Below the pieces are notes generated by a model, which saw nothing but the letters and a program-made list of their open reading frames with translations, ran no database searches and was not told where the DNA came from. From contig JALRME010000005.1 of NCBI GenBank assembly GCA_026120035.1, positions 1,302,001 through 1,366,000 on the forward strand: 64,000 bases of DNA, read 5' to 3'. The position numbers were made by a program, and so were the translations under genes. Of this stretch, positions 1 to 11,212 are shown piece by piece (position 1 is the stretch's first letter; every line of letters begins with the position of its first letter). The stretch is from Coleophoma eucalyptorum. Taxonomy: Eukaryota; Ascomycota; Leotiomycetes; Helotiales; Dermateaceae.

Positions 1-1
1 G

Positions 2-388
2 GAGCTTCAGATCTTTGAAGCAGCTTATCACGATTTCACCAACATATTTGAAAAGGGAGAGAAGAATTATCCCCCTATGTACAGTAGTATACGCCGCACT
101 GATATCATGAAAAGAGGCTGGAAAATGGGAAAGTTCTGGTATTTCCATGCACTGAAGAGTCCTATAGGACTGTTTAATCTCTTTCGGCAACATGTCCAGC
201 CAATGTTTAAAATTCAAGGCAAAAGGTTTAAGTTAGATACAGATCGTTTTTCAGATGTTGTCTCACCTTATTGGGCTCCTGACGCAGGGGCAATTGTATT
301 TCGGAAACTGGAGGATAAAAGGCAGTACGAGCAAAAGTTACGGGACTTGTTTGAGGAGCAGGGCCATTTTTTGAATGAGCTACCATGA
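2..388 (+). CDS. 3' end of an unidentified fungal protein (partial, cut by left edge)
   Basis: The reading frame is open from base 2 to a TGA at 386-388, giving 128 residues of C-terminus with no start in view beyond internal Met codons. The segment is rich in aromatic and charged residues (KRGWKMGKFWYFHAL, WAPDAGAIVFRKLEDKRQYEQKL). It resembles in style the C-terminal tail of fungal aminoglycoside-phosphotransferase (APH)-like proteins, where a W-x-x-G-x-FWY segment and a final K-L-x-D-x-x-x-Y helix occur, but this is from memory and weak; no catalytic motif lies in the window. It is convergent with the nitrite reductase gene, with 432 bp between the two stops. Confidence 0.6.
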   Translation, partial: ELQIFEAAYHDFTNIFEKGEKNYPPMYSSIRRTDIMKRGWKMGKFWYFHALKSPIGLFNLFRQHVQPMFKIQGKRFKLDTDRFSDVVSPYWAPDAGAIVFRKLEDKRQYEQKLRDLFEEQGHFLNELP

Positions 389-820
389 TCACTGTGGCAA
401 AATAATATCCCAAGGTACATAAAGCAAGGAATACCCATCGATTCTGATGTTATTCAACTATGTAGACCGGCAAGAAGCGGCTGCAGACCCATTTGGCTGG
501 TGCTCATACAGCTGAGTAATTGCTATGACTTTCCTCAGTCACAGACATTCAACCCTCCGCTCTATGGATATCATTAGCATTTCTACGCATTCGTCTCAAT
601 TATATACCTTGCGAGGAATTTTGAAAGGCATGGTCGCTTAATTTCTTAAATATCCTTTCTGAGCTTGATCTTCATATCGCATAGCTCCTTACACACATCC
701 TTTCTCGTTGAATAGTCTACTAGTGATCTTCAAGAGACTCTGGGAGTTATGATTGATCCAGACAAAACTTATTTAGGAACACTGGTACCGAAATTTAAAC
801 TCCCCAAGAAACGGCCAGGT
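389..820. other. Intergenic, convergent 3' ends
   Basis: 432 bp between the stop of the partial left-edge gene and the stop of nitrite reductase. AT-rich, no open frame or RNA gene recognised; presumably two 3' UTRs. Confidence 0.6.
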
Positions 821-3800
821 CTACCAATCAATTCCTCCCTCGTTCCCAGCCGCAACCAGTTCCCTCTTGGCCTCCATCGGCTTGCGACCCTTCATCCTCG
901 TTCCATTTACCCCAATTCTCTTATCTAGCTTCTCAAACGGGCTCGTACCACTCTCACCCTTCTTAACCATCCACTTACTCGTCCCCAAAACGCCGTCAAG
1001 TTCGTGGACTGGCGGAAGTTTGAGATAAACCCAGCCATCATCCCTCTCCTCGACAGGAAAAGTCGCGATTGACACCTCCTCGTCATTTTGGCATCGCCCA
1101 GCCTGTTCACCATTCAGCTCGAAGTTCCGCTTATGGTTCGGACAAGACACCCAGAGCTTGTCGCCAGAATCGCCAATCAAGCCATCAGAGAGCACAAAGG
1201 CACGCTTGTGCGGACACATCTGCTGCGACGCAAGATATTTGCCACGGACTTTGAAAACAGCCAGTTGGGTGTCGCTGCGTTTGATGGTTGCGGAAATACC
1301 GTTGGGTGATTGTTCGGCGCCTGCGAAGTGTTTGGCCTCGATAATTGGCTGCCAGGTCAGTGAGGTCCATTTCGTATTCTTGAAGTCCTCCTTGGCGCTC
1401 TCCTTCGCCCAGTATACGGGTCTCTCCTGGCCACGATCGAGCTCCACATCCATGTTCTGCAGCGTCTCAGTTGTGTTGTCAAACTGCTGGAATTTCTTGG
1501 CTCGTTCTGGATCTTTGATCGCCTCCGCCCATTCATCGAAAAATGTACCGACGAGCTCTTCCATCTGCGCTTCTAGTGACGCGCAGATTCCCAGTTTGTC
1601 TTCGAGCACTACCTGGCGTAAGTAGTTTATCCCGCCTGGTAAGGCTTCGAGCCAGCGTGCTGTACGTTGCAGCTTTTCAGCTGTGCGGATGTAGAACATG
1701 AGATAGCGATCGAGAATGGGAACCACATCATCTGGAGGAACATCTTTCGCGAGGAGTTCGCTGTGCTTGGGCGATGCTCCTCCATTACCGCCGACAAAGA
1801 TATTGAATCCTTTTTCTGTGGCGATAAGTCCAAAACTGTGAGGTTTGTCGATTAGCTTTATTCAAATCAAGTCTCCGGGGAAGGTGGTCATACTCTTTAT
1901 TTTGTGCTTCTGCGCACTCTCGCACACAGCCACTCACACCTCCCTTCATTTTATGTGGACTTCGAATACTTTTGTATCTCTCTTCCAACCTCACCGCCAT
2001 ACCGACACTATCACCAATACCATATCGACACCACGTAGTACCAACGCAGCTCTTGACCGTACGCAGAGACTTCGCATAAGCATGTCCACTTTCCATCCCT
2101 CCAGCAATCAACTCCTTCCAGATCGGAATCAGATCCTGTTTCTTAGCTCCGAACATGTCGATTCTCTGACCTCCAGTGATCTTTGTATAGAGGTTGTACT
2201 TCTTCGCCACATTCCCAATTACTATTAGCTTGTCGGGGGTGATTTCCCCTGCGCTGACACGCGGGACCACAGAGTATGTACCATTTCGTTGGATATTTCC
2301 TAGATACCGGTCATTTGTTTCCTGGAGGCCGTGCACTGGCCTGTCCATTACATGCTGATTGTACAAACTAGCGAAGATAGATCCGATGCTGGGTTTGCAT
2401 GCTTCACAGCCCAAGCTGTCTGGGTCGTTACCTGCTTCCTTCATCACTTCCGCCAGTGTTTTAAGTTTCTTGATGGAGATGATGTTGTACAGATCGGCTC
2501 GTGAGTAGTTGAAGTGCGGACAAATGTGGTTCTTAACTTCCTGGCCCATTGCCTTCATCTGGGTATTGAAGATACTGGTGACCAGTGGCATGCAGCCTCC
2601 ACAGCCAGTACCTGCTTTGGTGCAGGACTTCACGTCGCCAATGCTCTTGCAAGTTCCGTTCTTGACTGTATTTACCACGTCGCCCTTGGTGACATTATGG
2701 CAGGAACAGATCTGTGTATCATCGTCCAAATCATCACCACCATCATCACCCTCCTTACTCGCTCCGAGAATGAATTGGCTAGGTGGGACGTCAAGCATCT
2801 TCTGATTCTTGACCATTGGAACAAGTTTGACATAATCCCTCGTATCTCCGATCATCATACCACCAAGCAGGTACTTTCCATCCAGCGTGAAGAGATATTT
2901 CTTGTAAATATTCTGGAAAGGGTCCTTATAAGTCAAGGCTTTGACAGGCGAAGGGGGAGGGCCATCAGTCAGTCTCTTGACCACATTCTGGCTCTCCTCT
3001 CGTTTCTTCGCTGCCCTTGCTGGCATATACTTAGGACCATCACGATCAGCGAAGAAGTCTCCAAAGCTGGCCACCTCTACGCCCAACAATTTGAGCTTCG
3101 TACTCAGATCTGGTCGCTTGAACTTTCTGTACGAATGCACCTTCGCCTGGGTGAGGTTGAAGGAAAGAACATCCGCCATTTCGACTCCCGGGGCAATCAG
3201 ACCAAAAGTCTGGTTCTCCCAACTCGCGCATTCGCCGATTGCGTACACGTCTTCTACACTCGTGCGCAAATCGTCTTGCACAATAATACCACCTCCTCGG
3301 TCAGCACACTTAATTCCGGCCTTCCTCGCTAATTCATCTCGAGCCTTAATGCCGATGGCAAAGCAAATAGTCGAGCAATCCATACGTTCGCCATCTTCGA
3401 AGATGACGCCTTTTACTGTGTTGTCCTCGGTAACTTCAATCTTACCTACTCGCTTACCGAGTAGGACGTCAAGGCCCAGATCTCGGACTTGCTCCACGAC
3501 CAAGCCTCCTGCGTCGCCATCCAACTGTCGGCTCAAAACCCATCGATTTCTCTCGATAAGTTTGACCTTCTCAAAGGCTTCGAGGTCCATCATTGCCTTG
3601 GCTGCTTCAAGTCCCAGGAGTCCACCTCCGACAACGGCGCCATAGGTTCCTTTTCGCTCCTTAGACCAATTGATGAGATTTTCTAAATCTTCAATGGTTC
3701 GGTATACGAAGACACCTTTTGCATCGTGACCTGGTGTGTGTTTTGGAACCAAAGCGTCGGAACCTGTTGCAAGGACCAAGATGTCGTAAGGCACGGTTTC

Positions 3801-4406
3801 GCCCGATGAACACGAGACAAGTTTATGCGTGGTGTGAATTTCGATGACGCGTGTGTTCAGGTGGTAGTTTAATGAGCCTTCTGGTACACTCGAATACTGG
3901 TGGTGAAATTTTTTTAGTGGAAGTGGCTGGCTTAGAATTCGCCATACATACCCATTCTTTAGGATTGAGATATAAATTCTCAACTTTTCGATGTTGGAAG
4001 AAACTCGTCAACCCAACCCTATTATATGCCAAATGTGATTCCTCTCCAATTACGATGATATCGTATTCTCTTCTCTTCGCATCTAATTTCATGATTTTCT
4101 CACTGGGAAAACACCAAAAAATTAGAAATCATTAATCACAACTCTCGGACTACCCCCCCCCCTTCACAAATCTTAACCGAAAATAAAAGGAAGTCTCCAA
4201 TCTCAAGATAAAAGATATGGGCATCAATTCAAAAAGCCAACTCACATAAAACTTATTCCAACCATACCCAATCCCACCACAACAATCTTCTTCCTCGGTC
4301 CGCCATGGCTGTCGTTTTCAGACCCTTTCACACCATCTGGCCCACCCTCGATAGGACCGGCCTTGATCTCTTCAATAGGGACCTGTGGTTGCCAATTGCT
4401 GGACAT
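821..4406 (-). CDS. niiA: Nitrite reductase [NAD(P)H], 4 exons, 1109 aa
   Basis: Reduces nitrite to ammonium in the cytosol, the second step of nitrate assimilation. Exons (minus strand): 4406-4246, 4102-3952, 3896-1894, 1835-821; each junction has GT..AG and restores the conserved family frame (GMVGISF|IEK, NPKEW|YSSVPEG, AQNKD|FGLIA). Order of parts: FAD-binding GxGxVG near residue 45; NAD(P)H-binding [14 protein letters not shown] around 190-204; BFD-type [2Fe-2S] cluster with C501/C503 and C536/C539; nitrite/sulfite reductase half-domains; siroheme-[4Fe-4S] cysteines C721, C727, C761, C765; C-terminal Rieske-like domain C979-x-H981 and C1003-x2-H1006. Length agrees with about 1,100 aa in Aspergillus. 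All cofactor ligands are present, so it looks functional. Intron 1 (4103-4245) carries a run of 10 C. The usual neighbour niaD is not in this window. Confidence 0.96.
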
Positions 4407-5558
4407 GGTTGGTAAAATGTCGCTAGTATGGATCTATACTGTATCTATATCACCACGGGCAAAGGCGAAGTACATAGCCCAAAGTCCCGTAGCTCGCACA
4501 GTGTATCAAGCTGGAAAGGTAAGAGAAGGGAGGGCGGATGCACAGCCGGACAAGTATATGAACCCCCCGAGGAAGAAACAAATCAAAGTAAAAATATGCA
4601 AGAGAGGAATGGAAGTCGGAAAGCAGAAAGAAGAATGGGAAAAGGCAATATGCAACAGCTATCATGCATGGCCAGGCCGGCCAATACGTGCCTCCTCAAG
4701 CAAACACAGGACATGAGATCCGTGGAGAAAGCAAGCCTCATCCTCCCCCCATCACCAAATCCAAACACGGAATGGCAGGCCAAGGCCCAGCCAATAGCAA
4801 GGCCCGCATTGCCTCTTGCGACCGGAGAAAGGCAAGCTCAAGATATTCCAGCAGGTCGACCAGCAACGACGAGCACCATTGACACAATAGAAACGAGAAA
4901 AGGTACGATAACGAGGGGGGCAAGGTTAGGCCATACTTCCTCGGCCGCCAGCGATAAGAGAGTGAAGTGTCGTGCGATAAGCTGATGATTGGTGGGCGGG
5001 GGCTTTTAGTGGAGTGGCATAGCTATAGGCGCGGAGATGCCGTGGAGATACATGGACCGGGTCCAAGGCGAGTGTTAGGTGAGCGGAAATGTAGATATAA
5101 GAACTGGAGAAAGCATTAGAACTGTGTAGGTGTAGGAAAAGGAACTTGATAAGGCCGGATTTCTTGTTGACCACTCGACTTTGATTGCTTTGCGCTAAGG
5201 ATTCTACGAGCGTTGTTACCTGACATGTCCTTTGTGAAACCCCACGATGGGCAACATACCAATATTTGTCTGGGATTTCCAATCGTGGCCGCCTCGCTGT
5301 AGACCTTATTTAGAGAACCATTAAGCTCCCGAGGTCTTCACCGAAACAAACATAGGAGCTGGATTTTGTAAAATGATTGATATCTTTCTCTAAAGGAAGT
5401 ATTTTCCGTGCATCTGATGCTATATCCGAATCGTAAAAACCCAAACCAACCAATTGGTCCCATACTTATATGTTTACGCCGTTATGAAAGTCTTACATAG
5501 ACAAAGGAAAATGGGACAAGTACATGATGGCCGACAGAAATACAAGCTATTAATTCCC
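4407..5558 (-). promoter_or_regulatory. Upstream region of nitrite reductase (also 3' flank of SREBP gene)
   Basis: 1.15 kb separates the nitrite reductase start from the stop of the SREBP gene on the same strand. It has four HGATAR-type GATA sites: 4906-4911, 4952-4958, 4975-4981 and 5147-5153, three of them GATAAG, the site class bound by AreA/NIT2 nitrogen regulators. An inverted CCAAT (ATTGG) is at 4988-4992. Close but imperfect matches to the NirA site CTCCGHGG lie on the minus strand around 5029-5050. That these sites work is inference; their clustering 500-750 bp upstream fits nitrogen control. Open frames in this interval lack coding character. Confidence 0.55.
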
Positions 5559-8495
5559 TCAACAGCCTTCTCCATCATCATCACTCATTGTTCCATACCC
5601 ATCATCACCGTCGGGTTCCATCCCCACAACTCTCTTCGTAACCGCCAAACACCTTTCTACAGCACTACGCTTGACTTCTCGTCCCAGCCCACACTTAACA
5701 CCCTCGTCGCCTCCAATCCATATTCTCAAATTGCCAGCTAACCTCTCCAGCGCAACACTGCAACTTGCAGCTGCGAGATCATGACTGTTCAGAGCCTCCA
5801 TCAACCGAAATGCCGCTGTGAACCCAAGCAGGCTCATATTTATAGGCATGATGCTGTTGATAATTCGATGTGCAGCGGTAGGATTTGCGGGGGCGGGGAA
5901 GCGTTCGAGGTGTGCAATGGCCATGGCACAACGGAGGGACATATGAATATCCGGGAGTGCAGTAGTTGAGGTTCTGGTATTGATAAACGTAGGCACTTCG
6001 CCTTCAGATTTGAGCTTTGGTGATTCCAGAGGACCCAGGGCTTGTAATGCCGCAGCAATGTTGGCACCTCTTTTCTCTTTGGTTAAGACCGCTCTCGTGA
6101 CGAGTGCTCGAATCTGCGCTCCAGATCCGATAGGGGCCGTCTTGATTGCAAGTGAAATATTGTTGCAGATGGACTCTTCCGACTCTGGATCAGAGTCAAC
6201 CTCGAGACTTGCCGAAAGTGCACGCTGCAGGACCAAGCTGGACCACCATGCAGCGATGGCATCCAAAGGACTCTTGATAGCAAAATCATCCACGACTCCA
6301 TTCATGCCATCACTGAAGCCTTCTGTGTTATGGGTCGTTGGTAGATTCCAGGCCAGGTTGTATGCTCGTTGCCCGATGCTGTCGATCAAGACATCATCAC
6401 ATTCTTGTTCCAGTAGCGCTGCAAGATGCTCAGGAAGCTCTTCTTCTTGTGTACGCTTCTGGTGGGCCAAAACTCGATGTAATTGCTTGGCCTCATTCCA
6501 TTTCCATCGAGCCAATTTAGCAGCAAGTTCTTGGAACATGTACAGACCGTTAAAGCCCGAGTTTCCGACCTCCCAGAGCAGTACTCGAATGTGTAAGGCC
6601 TTGAGCATCAGGCGAGCCGGAGTGTCTGGCAAAGTGCCTGAAGCAAGGAGAGTCAAAGTCAATCGGCTCTTGCTGACCTCGACATCACCGCCCGCTAATT
6701 GAGCATCCAGAGCAATAGTCCAGGCATTTCTTCGTGCTGCCTCTTGCTCTTCCGTCATGCCCGTCAGAAGCGAGTAACCTCCAGAGCCGATTGCATTGCG
6801 TATACTAAGCTTAACCATCTTCATCAGTAAAGCCGCGGCCTCCAGGAAGAAGTTGTGTCTTGGGACCCAAACTGTTTGAACAGCAGTCAACCAAGCTCGA
6901 CGACGGACTTGAATTGACGAAGCAAGGGATGGAGCAGCAGAAAGAGACTCAATCTGTGTCTTTTCTGCCTTTTCCTTTGGCTTTTTTGTGAAAATTGACG
7001 GCAAGAAGGCATACAGCAAAGCACCGAGAACCAGGAATAGTTTCATGTACCCAAGTGTCTGAGCAGCAGGAACGTGATATCCAAGAACACTGATGTCGGC
7101 TGACGAGTGAAGTGTCTTGCTGACAGTGCTGAGAAGCTTGGTCGGGATTGCAAAGAGACCGCGAGCACCAGGCGTGTCGGTATCCTGCTCTGCTTCGCTG
7201 AAACCCTCCATTATCATCAGGCCTGCAAGAGAGCCTACCATAAGTTTGCCAAAATAGCTGCCGCCTGCCTGCCACCCGTTAGGACCCATGGGTTGACGAA
7301 CTTGCTGGTGATATTCTTGGGGCACAGCGTATGTTTGCTGGTTTAGCTGAGATGCATGAAGCCTTCGGATGTCTTCTGGGACTTGAATCATTCCCTGAGG
7401 ATCTGATAGTGGCGATGGGCCTGGGGTGCTGTATTCCTGAGAGAATTGGAAAGTATTGCTGATGGGGGGCACTTGGCTAAAGCCCATCGAACCCGCCATG
7501 AATAGCTTCTCGAATGCATTTATCCGAGCCTTCATGGCGGCATTTTCGTCGCTCAGTCTGTTGTTTCTTTTCTCAAGATGGCGAATATATTCGGTAGCTT
7601 TGCTCAAGACCTGCAAGGTTCGTCAGCATGACAGGCAGGACCAGAACTCGCTTTGCAGCACAGGGGCAGAGGATTAGAAGCAAGAAAAGTCCACGTGAGA
7701 ATATGGGCTGAGGAAGCGGGGAACATGACCTGACAAGAAGCACTTGCTCCTGGCGAAACTCACGCCATCACAAAGATCGTCGATCAACGACTGAAAAACG
7801 TAGTACCCTCCCCAGAACGTGTGAATACATACAGTTGCCTTGTTGAGTTTATGAGCAGGTGTCAAGCCCTGCAAATCTTCTCGATCATCTGCAGTATCCT
7901 CTCCACGCGCACTCTTTGACATAATCCGTAAACTTGGCACGCTGTCTCGCAGAGCAGCAATCTTGTCATTGAGGTTGGTACGGTATCGCTTCTCGATCAT
8001 ATTATGGGCTGTCTTCTTTACTGGCGGGTGTTGGCCATTTGAGTCTTCGTCCTCGTCGTCATCTGCCTCCGCTGATGATTTGCGCTTCCTGCTCGGTTCT
8101 GCATGTTCTGGAGATGATATAGAGTTGCTTTTGTATGTGCTTGTCGTTGAATTCGGGCTGCCTCCTTTGTCTTTGGAATATTGCACCGTCTGAGGCATCG
8201 CAATGCTTCGAAGCTTCTCCTCTTGCGCTTGGGTGAGTGTGTTCATGGTTGGATACGCCATCGGCTGGTTCACTTGAGCCTTAATTGCCTGCTTTGTTTC
8301 CGGAGGATCCCAACTCAGAGGTGTAGAGTAAAGACCATTGTAAGGAGGGGTATCCTGCAGGTCCCAGTCCGGCGAGAACAGCGGATCTTCTTCGAGTCCC
8401 AGTGAGTCTCCGAAGGCAGTGTCGTCGAAGGCGTTCACCGAGTCGAAGCCGGCAGATATGCCAGACAGCGTGGATGGGTTGATGGTTGAAGCCAT
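5559..8495 (-). CDS. sreA: Fungal SREBP: bHLH-zip membrane-bound transcription factor, ~904 aa
   Basis: Sterol/oxygen-responsive transcription factor precursor held in the ER and released by proteolysis. Exons 8495-7833 and 7610-5559 (minus) join in phase 0 as [20 protein letters not shown]. Residues about 160-236 are bHLH; the basic region reads EKRYRTNLN, with Tyr171 replacing the usual Arg, the hallmark of SREBPs. A leucine-zipper-like helix follows. Acidic, Ser/Pro-rich N-terminus (1-155) suits an activation domain. Two hydrophobic helices at about 341-357 and 407-427 would form a membrane hairpin. The remaining C-terminus matches in length and composition the fungal SREBP C-terminal domain (DUF2014 type). 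The 222-nt gap between exons contains a possible 27-nt extra exon (see findings). Ortholog names elsewhere are SrbA/Sre1. Confidence 0.92.
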
Positions 8496-11212
8496 CTCGG
8501 GCGTGTTCTGGACGACGTGAGTGATATATCAAGGTACAACAGTTGTCTGATGCCGATGCCCTCAGCTAAGGGATGCCGAGTAGAGCGATGTTGCAAGCAA
8601 GGATAATGGTGCGATTACACGGCATGGGAGATGTGAAAGATAGCAAACGGTTGGGAGAAATGTTCATTGTCTATGGAAGATTAGAATGGTGGTTCGATTT
8701 GGTGGTTCGAGGTCCTGCGCCTGGCAACAAAATCGTACGATGCAATGAGCCGAGAAAAGCAAAGGATTGTCGGGGGAGCTTTGATTGGGTCGTCGGTCGC
8801 AATGGGCGAATTGTGAGTTCATGCAAGAGCGTGAGGGATGCATAACTGCGCTGCATAAATAGATTGCATAACCTGTATGGGAGAATACTCTGCATAAGGT
8901 AGGTACGAAGAGTACTTTCGAGGACTGTTTTCACGCTGGGCACAGCACTCACAGCAGGTCTGGTGTCCTTGCAGTGAGATCGGTGTTCGCTATTAGCGAT
9001 GAGGCGATGGGTCCAATGCAGTCGATATCAGGAACTAAACTCGCCCTGTCATGTCATGCTCACGTATGAATGTTCCTTGAAATTGCATTCCACCTTTTTT
9101 TATCCATCAAAGGTGGTCCTGCCGGTCTTCTCCAACTTTATCGCCAGTCTGCCCTCCATAGCTCCATAACCCTGGTCTTGTGCCCGATCTTCTTATTTGC
9201 CATACCCGATGGCGGGGTTGATTCCGTAGACCTCACGCTTTCATTCCAATTTGATGGAAGGGGAAGGTTTCTCGGTGAGAAGGCCTTGTCGCGTATAGTG
9301 GTATTCCGTTTTCAGTTTCTAGCTATATATAAACGGGTTGAGCAACCATTTGGATACGACCGTCGAAATGGGCCGACGATCAACAGCCGTCTGTTAGAGA
9401 GCGGAGGTTTCCATGTCCAGCCAGCACTTACCACGAGGACAACTTTCCCATTGCTACAGTTCAACCCCATGGTTTTCTGCTTTTTATGGTACGTACAGGA
9501 ATTTTCACTTTCACCATGCTGGAATCTCATCTCGCGGCTTTTGCAAAATAGTGGTGTTTGCCAGAGCAAAAGACGTATGTCTTGAAGGCGTGATCCTGAA
9601 ACGAGCAAAGGGAGAAGTCTTTAGATCCAAAGCATGTGGAAAGCAGGGGCCTAGTCTGCACAGAGAGGAGGATGAGAGGATGAGAGCCTGCGCCATTTCA
9701 CCAATCTGAGTATCCAAACTCCTGCCACTAATGTAGCGCGAATCTAAGATAAAGCACTCCAAGATAAAGTACAGATGTACGATACACTCGACAATTAGGC
9801 TAGAATCTTCGAGAAAAGAAGGATCCTTGATAAGTATGGGAATTGAAGCAACACTTGTAAACACTGACACGTGACTTGGCAGGAGGTTTGCGGACAAGAG
9901 TAGGTTCGCGCGATGCTCTGTGCTGTAGGAGCAGCTCATCTCGAGAGGGCATGCAAGGTCTAATTTGAGTTCGAAGTCTATATCCTATTGCTATTGATCG
10001 TCGTCTATCGTCTTCTGTATCGCTCTTCCGCACGCTCGGTGGATCACGCTGTAAAGGAAAGGCCCCGGCTCTCGTCATGGGACTCTCGCCATAGGACGCC
10101 GTTTTCCGGAAGGTTGGTGGCTATCGTCCATGCTAAGTACCCCATATAGATCGTTGAGATAGGCTACTGGTTGCGCGCCATCAATCAGAAACATTAGAAA
10201 CAAATTTTCAACGGCTCTGTGCTCCTCCTGTGCTTCTCCTCCGCTACGGTGGTCCCTCCGCCTGTACAGTTCCGCTTTCGCTTCCATCATCTCACGCTTC
10301 TTCATCTATCCGGCTGCTACGATCGGTGAAGGACAGCAGCAGCCAACCAACCTCCCGCACGTCTCTTCCCATGATTTTCGATTTCGTGATTTAAGATCTT
10401 CCAACCACTACCATCCAACCATCTGTGCTTTCGCCCTCCTTCGTCCTATAGTACCGTGGAAATATAACTTCAAGAATAGCGCTTTTCCATGCGTTCTGTA
10501 CCTCAGGATCAGAGGATTGTTTATCATCGTCCACTCGCTCCATAATGCCGAGTTTCCATAGGTCGAAAATGGGTCGTGTTGCGTCGGGTGCGGCTCTGAC
10601 GACCAAAGACCGCTGCTGTGGCCAATAAACCCAAACCCGCCGAGTTTCAGATGGAAACCCTCGGTGCAAGGAAGGTCCCCCGCTGGCCACGCTTTTGCAC
10701 CTCGCGCCCCTGCCACCCAAGCACGCTGCCAATCGTACAGCTTCTGGCCCACTGCCTCTCTTCGTGCCCATCGTCAAATGTGCTCGTCCACGCTCTGGCA
10801 TGGCTTGTCATCGTCAGAGAGTCGGTTACAGGGCTCTAGGAACAGCTTCTCGTCTAAGGACTTGTTACCGCATAGAGTAATTCGTGACCCTGCCTACTGT
10901 TTGATCGCTCTCGTGCTTGCTGCCACTCCAACGTACGGTGCCCCCTTCGAGTGACGGCGGGCGAACGTGCATCTGTTTCTTCTGGTCAGTCTTCTTTGCT
11001 CTCTCTTTTCGTCGTCGTATGCAAGGTCATCGTCGGATTTGCAGAACACAATCTCAGCAGCATCGTCGACTGCACCTGGGCGAATCAATTTGTGCTGGCT
11101 GCTTGATCTCACTATGGGCCGACTCCATACTGTCTAGTTCTTATATTCCCTCCCATAGATTGGGCTTTATCATCCATAATTTTTCCTTCCCTCTCGTTAA
11201 TCCTGCGCCGGC
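8496..11212. other. 2.7-kb divergent intergenic region between SREBP and the giant membrane protein gene
   Basis: Both flanking genes start outward from here, so it holds two promoters and 5' leaders. Short open frames (for example 9070-9585 and 10391-10801) have no protein-family character and overlap one another on both strands. A pyrimidine-rich stretch around 11150-11200 just before the ATG at 11213 fits a transcription start for the right-hand gene. No RNA gene or repeat recognised. Confidence 0.5.

Noticed and set aside
2514..3332. 272-codon open frame on the plus strand
   Set aside because: Antisense to the well-supported nitrite reductase exon 3; a codon-bias shadow.
4440..4470. Sterol-element-like ATCACCACG upstream of nitrite reductase
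   Set aside because: Only a partial match to the SREBP site; not enough to claim control.
5980..6702. 240-codon open frame on the plus strand
   Set aside because: Antisense to the SREBP C-terminal exon.
9070..9939. Overlapping open frames of ~140-170 codons on both strands
   Set aside because: Mutually overlapping, no domain, in a divergent promoter.
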